From: JAJCYL01 sp963664285
GTDB taxonomy: Bacteria > Bacteroidota > Bacteroidia > Cytophagales > Cyclobacteriaceae
Length of the DNA: 64,000 nt
Assembly: GCA_963664285.2 (NCBI GenBank)
Contig: CAXXNX010000047.1
Location: 186,001-250,000, forward strand
Direction: 5' to 3'
Part shown: one piece after another, positions 47,624 to 57,941 of the stretch
How positions within the stretch are numbered: position 1 is the stretch's first letter
Layout of the letters: each line of letters starts with the position of its first letter
Notes under the pieces: generated by a model
Seen by the model: the letters and a program-made list of their open reading frames with translations, nothing else
What the model was told of the DNA's origin: nothing
Databases searched by the model: none
Made by a program: the position numbers and the translations under genes

Positions 47624-50600
47624 TATCGCGCATAAGGTATTTAACCTGACACTGAGCCAGATGATGATGTGGACTGGCCAACGATTAAATCCTAACCTTC
47701 CACTTTACAATGAAACCTTGTTATGGGATATCAGAGGTGCGATAGAAGTGCTCTCTTTTCAAAAAGCCTTCCAGAAATTAGTAGATCTGACACAATCGTT
47801 GAGATTAACATTCCATGAAATTGATGGTGTGCCAATGCAACGGGCAGAGCCTGACATGAAATACAAAGTTGAAATACTTGATTGGTCTGGTCGGGGAGTG
47901 AGCGAGGAGGATATTCTAAATTGGGCGTCACAACAAACAAAGAAGCCATTTGATTTATCAAAGCGCTTATTTGAATCGATTCTTATAAAGATCGCAGAGA
48001 AACGCTATCTGTGGTATTTTAATGAGCATCATTTGATTACCGATGCCCGGACCCAGGAAATGTTATACAGGCGATTGGTGGATTTGTATGTATCAATCAA
48101 AAACGACAACTTTTCGGAGCAACAAGCTTTTCCGGAATACTTATCACTTTTAGAGATTGGGCAAATAGAGTTTGTGAATGAGAACCTTCAAAAATATTGG
48201 AAGGGCAAATTAAACGGACTCAGTAAAATCAGTACCATTTATGGATCTAAAACAAAAACTTCAATCACCAAATCAAAACGGGTTTCTCTCAAACTGGATA
48301 AGAAGCTGACTGATAAAATTAGAGCTTTAGCCAGTGAAACAGAAGCGAAGACATTTAGTGCAGATTTATCTCTACTGAATGTCCTTGCGTCCCTGTTATT
48401 TGCTTTTCTACATAGAGTTTGCGGCGATCAAACGATCACCATTGGCTCTCCTGTTCATAATAGACCCAACAAAATATTTAAAGAAACCGCTGGCTTATTC
48501 ATAGAGATTTACCCTCTGACAGCTAGTGTAATCAGCGATAAGAAGTTTAGTGATTTACTATCCGAATTAAGAAAAGAGACATTGGCACTGCTCAAAAATG
48601 CAGCTCCCGGAATAAGCCAACCGGGATGGAGCAAAGTTTATAACGTTGTAATAAATTACATTAATACCTCCTATGGCAATTTTGATGGCTATGAAAGTCA
48701 TACGACATGGATTCAGTCACCGAATATTGACGCCAATCATATATTAAGGTTTCAAATTCTTGACTATGATGAAACGGGGAATCTTCAATTACATTTTGAT
48801 GTTAACCAGGGTGTATTGAGTGAAAAGCAAACTGAGCTCATACCTGAACATTTCCTGATGTTAATTAAATCTTTCCTCGAGGACCCATACCAGCCAATTG
48901 GCCAACCACCGCTCTCGCCACAAAAAGAATTAAAAGATCCTGTCACGACGATCATTGGGAAATCAGTTATTGATCTGTTCAACAAGCAAGTTGATCAAAG
49001 ACCCTCTGGCCGGGCTCTGTTGATCAAAGATCAAGAAATCACCTACGCTGAGCTCAACCTAAAGTCCAACCAGTTGGCAGGGTATCTCTCCAATCTTGGG
49101 ATTAAAAAAGGAGACCGGATTGGGGTCTGTCTAAAACGTTCACCCGAACTATTGATGAGTATTTTGGCCATTTTGAAGTCAGGTGGCGTGTATGTCCCGA
49201 TCGCATCTGACTATCCCATGGCACGCATTAAGTATATCACTCAAGATGCTCAGGTGTCAATTTTAATAAATGATGGTGAAGTGACAAACGAGGATTATAG
49301 TGATATCAAGCTCATCCATTTCTCTTCAGAGCTGGATCAAATGGACGGATATAGTAATCAATTCGATGCGATCAAGACAGAACCTGAAGACCTGGTTTAT
49401 ATTATGTATACCTCCGGGTCAACCGGAGCTCCAAAAGGGGTGATGATCTGTCATGAGTCTCTTGTCAATTATTTAATGTGGGCCCGCGGAGAATATTCGA
49501 TAGATGAAGGATCAGTTTTTCCGCTTTTCACTTCAATTGCTTTTGATCTCACGATTACCTCCCTCTTCTTACCCTTAATTTCCGGAAGTACTATAGTGAT
49601 TTACCCCGAACAGGACTCTGGTACCGATTTATCCATATTGGACGTCATCAGCCAGAACCAGGTAAATATTATTAAGTTAACACCCTCTTATCTGGCCATT
49701 CTGTTGAATGAGAACCTGGAATCTTCCAAAATTAAAAGTCTGATTGTAGGCGGTGAAGACTTCAAATCATCGCACATAAAATCTATCCACACTGCCTTCA
49801 CTCACCAGGTGGATATTTTCAATGAATATGGCCCCACGGAAGCTACGGTTGGTTGTGTTTGTCTCCATGTGGACGACGCCGATACTTATATGGAGTCCAT
49901 TCCGATTGGAAAACCAATCCAGAACACGGTGGCCATTGTTTTGGATGAGTTCCTGAACCAGGCTCCAGCCAATGTTGTCGGTCAACTCTATATCTCAGGT
50001 TTAGGGTTAGCAAAGGGCTACTGGAATAATCCAAAACTTACTAATAAAAAATTTGTTCCCAATCCGTTCATGCAGGACCATTTGATGTACAAAACCGGAG
50101 ACATGGCAAAGGTCAATGAGAATGGAGTACTGGAATGCCTGGGTAGAACTGATGACCAGGTAAAAGTGGGGGGTATAAGGATTGAATTGGGCGAAATCGA
50201 ATCCGCTCTGAATGCCAACCCAAAAATTGAGAATGCCCTGGTCAGGCTTCACCGAAAAGTACCTGTTACGACAAAAGATGAAATTCAATATTGTAATAAA
50301 TGTGGCCTGCCATCTAATTACCCAAATGCCAAGTTTGATCAAAATGGCATCTGCCATCTCTGCGTGTCTTATGAAAACTATCGCCAACAGACCAGGGGAT
50401 ATTTCAAATCCATGTTGGATCTGAAAAAACTCTTAGCCCCTAAAACCTCCACATCGAATACATCTTATGATTGCATTGTTTTATTCAGCGGCGGTAAAGA
50501 CAGTACCTATGCTCTAGCTCAGATTGCAGAAATGGGGATCCAAATCCTTGCATTTACTTTAGATAATGGATATATATCTGATCAGGCAAAAGCAAACATT

Positions 50601-51189
50601 AGACGGGTGGTTGAACAACTTGGGATTGATCACATATTTGGTGAGACTCCAGCCATGAACGCCATTTTCAGAGATAGCCTCCAAAGACACTGCAATGTAT
50701 GCAACGGGTGTTTCAAAACGTTATATACACTTAGTACTAAATTAGCCCTTGAAAAGAATATTCCTTTTATTGTTACAGGATTATCAAGAGGACAATTTTT
50801 TGAAACGAGGTTGACTGAGGAATTGTTTACCAAAACAATGGACGTAGCTTCCATTGATGATACAATACTGAGTTTACGTAAAGCCTACCATCGAACAGAC
50901 GATGCGGTTTCCAGATTAATGGACGTTTCAATGTTCGAAGATGACGAGGTCTTTGATAAGGTCCGGTTTGTTGATTTTTACAGGTATTGCGACGCAAGTC
51001 TGGAAGATATTCTAAGTTTCCTCGATGAGCAACTTCCCTGGATTAGACCAAGTGATACAGGGAGATCCACGAACTGTCTGATCAACGATGTGGGTATATA
51101 CTATCACAAAAAGAAAAAGGGATACCACAATTATGCATTTCCATATAGCTGGGATGTTAGAACAGGTCATAAAAGCAGAGATGAAACTC
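47613..51189 (+). CDS. NRPS C-A with PP-loop ATPase domain inserted in the A domain
   Basis: About 1192 native residues, then an IS1380 insertion; the open frame continues to 51209 inside the IS. The C domain (~10-440) has HHLITDARTQ at 139-148. The A domain (~455-870) has YIMYTSGSTGAPKG, NEYGPTEATVG, YKTGDMA and QVKVGGIRIELGEIE (A8). At ~890 the A domain is interrupted by a Cys-rich stretch (CNKCGLPSNYP...CHLC) and a PP-loop ATPase: SGGKDS at ~959-964, CNVCNGC at ~1030, and the tail GRSTNCLIND and GYHNYAFPYSWDV. The insert resembles N-acetyl-sugar amidotransferase (WbpG) and thiolation enzymes, which adenylate a carbonyl and add nitrogen or sulfur. A10 and the carrier lie beyond the IS. Confidence 0.9.
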
Positions 51190-51193
51190 TTAA

Positions 51194-52814
51194 CCCGCAT
51201 TATTCATAGGCCACCAATTTTGGGATTAATAATGGGTTGCTAACTATTTTTGATTGGAGTGTATGTATTAATTTGAAGATCAACCAGGTTTCTGGATTTC
51301 AAAGGACATTAGAGCGTTTTTTTGTTAGAATTTTTCAATTTTCAGTCAAAGCTCTATTGTGTTCTTATGGAAGAACATTTTTTTGATTAAATCAAACTGT
51401 TTAACTGATCGGTCAGTTCACCGTAAGCAAATCGCCCAGCAGGTATTGATATCTAAAGGCTCTTGAGAATTGTATTGTCAATGATCTTTTCCTTTCTTTC
51501 AGGCACGCCCCAACCTTCATCAGGTAAAGCCGGATATTGTCCACTTGCCATCGTTTAGCAAAGTGGTGTTTTGTTTTGGCAATTAATAATTTAATCTGCC
51601 GGAACATTTCATAACAGAGGGTAGCGATGATTAAACGCATGAAATTGGCCCAGTAGCGATGACAGGAAAGCCGGTCGGAATAAGTCATGTTTTTGAGTTC
51701 CTTTATTCGATTTTCACTGGCATCACCTCGCTTGACATAAAAATCAAAGTAAATCTGTTGAGCGGTCATCGCTTCAAAGTTGCTCACAAAGTAACGGACA
51801 TTCATTCCTTTTCCGGTAGACTCCACTTTGGCGTACAGCTTTTCAGAACGATCCCAGCTTTTGGCCTGGTAAGTAAACGGGCCAACAAACTCTTGATGTT
51901 TGATGATTTTTGAAGCATATTCCTTTTTTACTTCAATGATAGTCTGTTTGGTAAAAGTCTTTAAAACTTCATTACTACTAATACCTAAACAAAATTGAAG
52001 GTCAAACTGCTTAGCTATCCGATAAAAAGATGCTCCTGAAAAGCCACTATCCGCTCGAATAAGGATCTTTACTGAGGGCAGTTTTTTTCTGATTTTAATG
52101 ACAATCCTTTTCAATAAGGCCACAAACCATTTGTTGGAGTGACAATTGCCCGGACGTAGTACTGGTAAAATGACCTGACCGGTGTTCCCGTCCTTAAAGA
52201 ACAACTCATGGTACATAGTCTGTCCATAATAGCCATTATACAAACTGAGTTGTTGGGATCCATGAGTAGGGTCATCGGTACCATCTACATCAATGATGAT
52301 TTGACCAGTCTTCTCTTTCAACTCCTCTACATAACGGTCTACAAACCATTGACTCATCTGGTAGATCAGACTCCGATCGGCCTTGTTTTCAAATCGACTT
52401 AAAGTAGGCTGGGAACATAATCCGCTATCTAGTACTTTACGGATCACCGGATCCTCTCGGAGTTTTTGTTCGTCATTGCAATCCTGATAGCCCTGCATCA
52501 TTAAAAACACCCGTTGGCGAAGCATTTCTTCATAAGTGTATTCGATAAAAAAGGGGTTTCGATAGTCAGGAATCAGTGCGGCGAAGCTTTTTAATAGACC
52601 AGTCTTTCTCTCTACTTTTTCACTTAACAATATCGCTCCGTCTGAGCTAATCGCTGATGCTGAAAAATCAAATTTAAAAGCTTGTTTTCCTCGATAAAAT
52701 ACGGTATCTTTTTCCTTATATTCAGGCATAAATTAATTGCTTATTTTGTTGTCTAACTATCTCAATATAAGCAATTTATGCCTGTTTTTTATTGTCTACT
52801 ATGAATTTTTCGGG
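51194..52814 (-). mobile_element. IS1380-family insertion sequence, copy 7
   Basis: Complete 1621 bp, TTAA at 51190-51193 and 52815-52818. Its two flanks do not join into one reading frame, and the stretch expected between the PP-loop insert and A10 is missing, so the site probably arose by deletion between two IS copies. Confidence 0.95.
51413..52729 (-). CDS. IS1380 transposase
   Basis: Intact 438 residues, common sequence version. Confidence 0.95.
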   Translation of the reverse strand: MPEYKEKDTVFYRGKQAFKFDFSASAISSDGAILLSEKVERKTGLLKSFAALIPDYRNPFFIEYTYEEMLRQRVFLMMQGYQDCNDEQKLREDPVIRKVLDSGLCSQPTLSRFENKADRSLIYQMSQWFVDRYVEELKEKTGQIIIDVDGTDDPTHGSQQLSLYNGYYGQTMYHELFFKDGNTGQVILPVLRPGNCHSNKWFVALLKRIVIKIRKKLPSVKILIRADSGFSGASFYRIAKQFDLQFCLGISSNEVLKTFTKQTIIEVKKEYASKIIKHQEFVGPFTYQAKSWDRSEKLYAKVESTGKGMNVRYFVSNFEAMTAQQIYFDFYVKRGDASENRIKELKNMTYSDRLSCHRYWANFMRLIIATLCYEMFRQIKLLIAKTKHHFAKRWQVDNIRLYLMKVGACLKERKRSLTIQFSRAFRYQYLLGDLLTVN

Positions 52815-52818
52815 TTAA

Positions 52819-53216
52819 GCAATCATCTGCCTGAATATATGATTCCTTCTCAATTTTATCGATTAGATAGATTGCCCCTAAACCATAACGGGAAGGTCGA
52901 CCGAAATGCTCTAAGTGATCTACCTACTGATATAGGTAAAGTGAAGGAATATGTGGCTCCCAGAACTGAAATTGAAAATTTAGTAGCGGACGTTTGGCAG
53001 ACAGTTTTAGGAATAAAACAAATTAGTATAACTGAAGATTTCATTTCGTTAGGTGGTCAATCGTTACTTGCGATAAGAATAATAGCCAGGATAAATGAGG
53101 CCATTTATATAAATCTTCCGGTAAGTGCAATATTTAAAGACGTTACAATTGAACGGCTGGCTAAGAGAGTCGAAGAGTATATCATTACACACCTCGAGAA
53201 TGGCACCGGTCAATAA
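52819..53216 (+). pseudogene. NRPS A10 region and carrier domain, severed 3' end
   Basis: The remaining C-terminus of the PP-loop NRPS. NHLPEYMIPSQF and LNHNGKVDRNAL (A10) are followed by a carrier domain with EDFISLGGQSLLAIRI (phosphopantetheine Ser) and a short tail ending ENGTGQ. No native start remains. A frame opening in the IS at 52737 (MLILLSNYLNISN...) fuses to it without interruption. No thioesterase follows directly. Confidence 0.88.
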
Positions 53217-53402
53217 CAGGTTTACTACTAAACACTAGCTCAACTCTTTAAACCTATTTTCAGAATTGCACAATCGGGTGATGAGACATCACTGTGTTCC
53301 TATAGATAAAAACCGCCTTTTCAAATCTCCTGGAGCTTCAATTGGAAATGAATGATCCTTTTGATTTAGCGTAGATGTACGAAAATTTGTAATGGGCAAT
53401 AC

Positions 53403-53811
53403 CTAAGGCCTCACGGCTAAAGATTTGAGATCAGTCAACACTTCAATTCGCACTACACGATTTTCTTCAATACTCTTGCGGGCAGCAATACCAATGAGAG
53501 TGGACATGGCCCCATCCCTTGAACCCGCTGCATGCTTTAATGGATCATTGGCATCGGGATTAACAAAGATCTTATCCTGCAAGCGCTTATCACCTCCCCC
53601 ATGACCGGATTTCTCACGGGCTACTTTGATCAGCTCATAGTCACCAAAATTATCCATGACCATTATCTCCTCGAAATCCTGCATCTCATCTCCCTGTAGC
53701 ATTTCCTGGTCATGAAGTTCACGTTGACTGGCCTTTTCTTTTTTACGCCAGGGAATACCGTCCCACGCATCAATTCTTCCATCCATTCCATTGAAAGCTA
53801 AGAACCCTAAT
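53403..53811 (-). pseudogene. Gfo/Idh/MocA oxidoreductase, C-terminal fragment
   Basis: Encodes FNGMDGRIDAWDGIPWR, SGHGGGDKRLQDKIFVNPDA (cut short), SRDGAMSTLIGIAARKS and a normal C-terminus. It matches the last ~130 residues of Bacteroidota sugar oxidoreductases. The N-terminal Rossmann part is missing, and its cut edge adjoins a thioesterase fragment on the other strand. Confidence 0.7.
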
Positions 53812-53974
53812 AGTAGACTTCAAATACAAAGTTTATGCTTGGGATACTACTCTTCTCGAAAATTTGAAGGAGGAGATTGTTATTGAAGGGAAACATAAAT
53901 TAATGCTACGAGAGCCGTTAATTAGTGAAGTTGCTAAAGAAGTGCAAAAAAATCTAGATAAATTGAGCTACTAA
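53812..53974 (+). pseudogene. Thioesterase C-terminal fragment (paralogue)
   Basis: FKYKVYAWDTTLLENLKEE and GKHKLMLREPLISEVAKEV align with the end of the thioesterase at 33522-33870 (VYDWSSLLGNVVEE; ARHASMLHEPFISDVAYTI). It includes the catalytic His position (GKHKLM). The rest of the gene is absent. Confidence 0.8.
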
Positions 53975-53975
53975 T

Positions 53976-54531
53976 ATGCCTCGAAAATTAAAACGCTCTG
54001 CGTTTGACATAAGCTTTGAACTCAAAGACCTAGCCCATGATCAGGGAGATCTAATGGAAATAGGAGTTGGCAGTGGATAGCCTCAGAGATGATATAAAAA
54101 AGAGGAGTAAAATCTCATACTATCATGGAATGTAACCAATATGTTATCGAAAGTTACCAAAAATGGTCTGCTCAATATCCTGACAGGAAAATTGAATTGG
54201 TCCCAGGCCTTTAACAAGACACTATTAACAATCCGAGACTTTTTGACGCAATCAGCTTCCATAGCTATCCACTCAATGAGGAACATGAAGTATGTCCATG
54301 GCGTTACATTTTCGGAATACTTCATTCCCTTCGCGACATCTTAATTGAAGGAAAATGAGTATTTACGTACCTTACGTTGGAAAATAGATTCATCGAGTAG
54401 AGCTCATCAAAGATTTTTTAAAGTATTTTTCGTCCTTCAAACTGAAAGTTGTTGAATTGGATATGTCCAATGATGTTGAAGACGTCTAGTGGGCTGATTC
54501 CATGGCTGTGGTTGCAGCAATTAAGAAGTAA
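53976..54531 (+). pseudogene. GAMT-like methyltransferase, degraded paralogue
   Basis: It begins MPRKLKRSAFDISFELKD, parallel to MRKLNRSKEFEINIELKD at 33544. About 85 codons are then missing before LMEIGVGSG. KSHTIMECNQYVIES, QYPDRKIELVPGL, FHSYPLNEE and the C-terminal part appear in shifting frames with stops. It ends just before the PPTase paralogue. Confidence 0.82.
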
Positions 54532-54542
54532 AATTCGGTCTA

Positions 54543-55318
54543 ATGGAATTGCAAGATGACGTTGTAGATATTTGGAGGGCAGATATGAATGTTGATCCCA
54601 TATTTCTTGAAACCTGTTATGGAATGTTGTCATCTGACGAATTGATTAGGGCCGACAAATACACATTCGAAAGAGATAGAAATTATTTTATCGCAAGACG
54701 TGGAATTTTACGGACTTTGATAGGGCAATATTTGAACTGTGAATCTCATGCGATCGTTTTTAACTACGGACCCTACGGCAAACCATATCTTTCTAAATAT
54801 CCCAATTTTCAATTCAATATATCCCATTCGCAAGACCGGTTTTCTTGGCCTTCACTCAGAATACACCACTGGGTGTCGATCTGGAATTAGTGAAAGATGA
54901 TCTTGAGTTTGATAGTATTGCCTGCCACTTCTTTGCTCAAGGAGAAATCGAAGTCTTGGATGCCGTAAGCCCAGACCAAAGGGCTCTTTCTTTTTTTAAC
55001 TGCTGGACCAGGAAGGAAGCGGTTATTAAAGCAAGAGGGGATGGGCTGACATTTCCATTGAATCAATTCGAGGTTTCACATAGACCGGAAGACCCTGTGG
55101 TTATTTTAGGTTTTCTGGGAAAAAATGAGGAATCGGAGCAATGGTCTTTAACATCTTTAGATGTTGATGAAGGTTGTGTAGGTGCCCTTGCCCTTAAGTC
55201 GGAAGATATTCTATTCAATATTATAATTGGAAGTAGTAAAAAAAACAGATTTGGTTATCAAACCATTAGCGAGCCAACCGGATCAAATCGATATTTTTTT
55301 ATTGGTCCCAATCGTTAG
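54543..55318 (+). pseudogene. Sfp-type phosphopantetheinyl transferase, frameshifted paralogue
   Basis: First frame MELQDDVVDIWRADMNVD to FNISHSQDRF; second frame from ~54845 with TPLGVDLELV and WTRKEAVIKARGDGL. It is clearly homologous to 32086-32748 over the whole length, with one indel near 54840 destroying it. Its 3' extension runs into the IS200 end. Confidence 0.87.
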
Positions 55319-55878
55319 TTAAAACTATGCACTTTTAGTGCAAGACTTTAGTTGCTACACACTTTAGTAAATTTAACTCATGAGTGAAAAGCAACGACTT
55401 GGAAGCCATACTGTTACGTGGTTGACAGCTCATATAGTATGGGTTACGAAATATCGCTATGATGTTTTGAAAGGAGATATTCAAGAAAGATGTAGAGAAT
55501 TGGTACGCCAAATATGTGAATCGGAAGATGTCAAAATATTGAAAGGTGTAGTGAGCAAAGATCACGTTCATATTCACATTGAATATCCCCCATCCATCTC
55601 TATAAGTAACGTTGTGAAGCGGTTGAAAGGCAGAACTTCTCGTCGTATTCAAGAAGAGTTTCCTGCGCTTAGGAAACAATATTGGGGTCGGCATTTTTGG
55701 GCTGTTGGATATGGAGCCTGGAGTACGGGAAATATAACAGACAAAATGGTGGATGAATACCTTGAACATCACCGTAGTCCGACAGATCCTGGCAGTGATA
55801 ATTTTTTAATTGAATAAGAATTTCATTCTTATGCCTATTTTTAAAAACCTATGCACTTTCAGTGCATAGTAGTTCAGT
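55298..55878 (+). mobile_element. IS200/IS605-group element, copy 2
   Basis: 581 bp nearly identical to 25024-25604, including subterminal hairpins. It follows the PPTase pseudogene. Confidence 0.85.
55380..55817 (+). CDS. tnpA: IS200-type Y1 HUH transposase TnpA
   Basis: 145 residues, differing from the first copy by Leu for Ile near the C-terminus (NFLIE). HUH motif HVHIHIE present. Confidence 0.93.
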   Translation: MSEKQRLGSHTVTWLTAHIVWVTKYRYDVLKGDIQERCRELVRQICESEDVKILKGVVSKDHVHIHIEYPPSISISNVVKRLKGRTSRRIQEEFPALRKQYWGRHFWAVGYGAWSTGNITDKMVDEYLEHHRSPTDPGSDNFLIE

Positions 55879-56072
55879 TATGTTGGAGAATGGGTTGTGC
55901 GAATAAAGCCGATTTCGTTAGATGATCTAAAGTTTGCGTACTATAGTTATTGTCATACTTTCCATCTATTAAATACCACTTGCGATAATCAATATCCAAA
56001 ATGAAGTTAGAAAATGGGAGTGGTAATGACTTATTGAAAAATCTGATTTTATAAACAATGTGAAAATTTGAA
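55879..56072. other. Short region without a supported gene
   Basis: A plus-strand frame without start (EWVVRIKPISLDDLKFAYYSY) ends at 56006. It could be a gene scrap (faintly like REP-associated transposases), but the support is too weak to name it. Confidence 0.25.
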
Positions 56073-56076
56073 TTAA

Positions 56077-57697
56077 CCCGAAAAATTCATAGTAGACAAT
56101 AAAAAACAGGCATAAATTGCTTATATTGAGATAGTTAGACAACAAAATAAGCAATTAATTTATGCCTGAATATAAGGAAAAAGATACCGTATTTTATCGA
56201 GGAAAACAAGCTTTTAAATTTGATTTTTCAGCATCAGCGATTAGCTCAGACGGAGCGATATTGTTAAGTGAAAAAGTAGAGAGAAAGACTGGTCTATTAA
56301 AAAGCTTCGCCGCACTGATTCCTGACTATCGAAACCCCTTTTTTATCGAATACACTTATGAAGAAATGCTTCACCAACGGGTGTTTTTAATGATGCAGGG
56401 CTATCAGGATTGCAATGACGAACAAAAACTCCGAGAGGATCCGGTGATCCGTAAAGTACTAGATAGCGGATTATGTTCCCAGCCTACTTTAAGTCGATTT
56501 GAAAACAAGGCCGATCGGAGTCTGATCTACCAGATGAGTCAATGGTTTGTAGACCGTTATGTAGAGGAGTTGAAAGAGAAGACTGGTCAAATCATCATTG
56601 ATGTAGATGGTACCGATGACCCTACTCATGGATCCCAACAACTCAGTTTGTATAATGGCTATTATGGACAGACTATGTACCATGAGTTGTTCTTTAAGGA
56701 CGGGAACACCGGTCAGGTCATTTTACCAGTACTACGTCCGGGCAATTGTCACTCCAACAAATGGTTTGTGGCCTTATTGAAAAGGATTGTCATTAAAATC
56801 AGAAAAAAACTGCCCTCAGTAAAGATCCTTATTCGAGCGGATAGTGGCTTTTCAGGAGCATCTTTTTATCGGATAGCTAAGCAGTTTGACCTTCAATTTT
56901 GTTTAGGTATTAGTAGTAATGAAGTTTTAAAGACTTTTACCAAACAGACTATCATTGAAGTAAAAAAGGAATATGCTTCAAAAATCATCAAACATCAAGA
57001 GTTTGTTGGCCCGTTTACTTACCAGGCCAAAAGCTGGGATCGTTCTGAAAAGCTGTACGCCAAAGTGGAGTCTACCGGAAAAGGAATGAATGTCCGTTAC
57101 TTTGTGAGCAACTTTGAAGCGATGACCGCTCAACAGATTTACTTTGATTTTTATGTCAAGCGAGGTGATGCCAGTGAAAATCGAATAAAGGAACTCAAAA
57201 ACATGACTTATTCCGACCGGCTTTCCTGTCATCGCTACTGGGCCAATTTCATGCGTTTAATCATCGCTACCCTCTGTTATGAAATGTTCCGGCAGATTAA
57301 ATTATTAATTGCCAAAACAAAACACCACTTTGCTAAACGATGGCAAGTGGACAATATCCGGCTTTACCTGATGAAGGTTGGGGCGTGCCTGAAAGAAAGG
57401 AAAAGATCATTGACAATACAATTCTCAAGAGCCTTTAGATATCAATACCTGCTGGGCGATTTGCTTACGGTGAACTGACCGATCAGTTAAACAGTTTAGT
57501 TTAATCAAAAAAATGTTCTTCCATAAGAACACAATAGAGCTTTGACTGAAAATTGAAAAATTCTAACAAAAAAACGCTCTAATGTCCTTTGAAATCCAGA
57601 AACCTGGTTGATCTTCAAATTAATACATACACTCCAATCAAAAATAGTTAGCAACCCATTATTAATCCCAAAATTGGTGGCCTATGAATAATGCGGG
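56077..57697 (+). mobile_element. IS1380-family insertion sequence, copy 8
   Basis: Complete 1621 bp, TTAA at 56073-56076 and 57698-57701. Confidence 0.95.
56162..57478 (+). CDS. IS1380 transposase
   Basis: Intact 438 residues with the EEMLHQR variant shared with copy 5. Confidence 0.95.
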   Translation: MPEYKEKDTVFYRGKQAFKFDFSASAISSDGAILLSEKVERKTGLLKSFAALIPDYRNPFFIEYTYEEMLHQRVFLMMQGYQDCNDEQKLREDPVIRKVLDSGLCSQPTLSRFENKADRSLIYQMSQWFVDRYVEELKEKTGQIIIDVDGTDDPTHGSQQLSLYNGYYGQTMYHELFFKDGNTGQVILPVLRPGNCHSNKWFVALLKRIVIKIRKKLPSVKILIRADSGFSGASFYRIAKQFDLQFCLGISSNEVLKTFTKQTIIEVKKEYASKIIKHQEFVGPFTYQAKSWDRSEKLYAKVESTGKGMNVRYFVSNFEAMTAQQIYFDFYVKRGDASENRIKELKNMTYSDRLSCHRYWANFMRLIIATLCYEMFRQIKLLIAKTKHHFAKRWQVDNIRLYLMKVGACLKERKRSLTIQFSRAFRYQYLLGDLLTVN

Positions 57698-57880
57698 TTA
57701 AGCATTAAACACACCAAAATTGAGTAAAATTGTTACTCGTTTTTGATGATTATAAGGTTAAAGTGCATTAAGTAACTTTACAATAACCTCTATGTTTGTG
57801 AGCCTGGCTAAGTTTTGTGACTAAAAGAGCGGAGCTATGCAATAGAGTGGTTGGTGACAACGCCAAAAACCAGGGGTCCC

Positions 57881-57930
57881 GTCAATATAGAACGAGATTC
57901 TTCGGTCGCTACACTCCCTCAAAATGACGG
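57881..57930. repeat. REP-like intergenic motif
   Basis: AACGAGATTCTTCGGTCGCT followed by ACTCCCTCAAAATGACGG has the form of a widespread dispersed intergenic repeat (a GATTCTTCG...AATGACGG type). Only one copy is in the window. It overlaps an alternative upstream start (57924) of the aminotransferase, which argues for the start at 57942. Confidence 0.35.
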
Positions 57931-57941
57931 TTCAATTAGAA

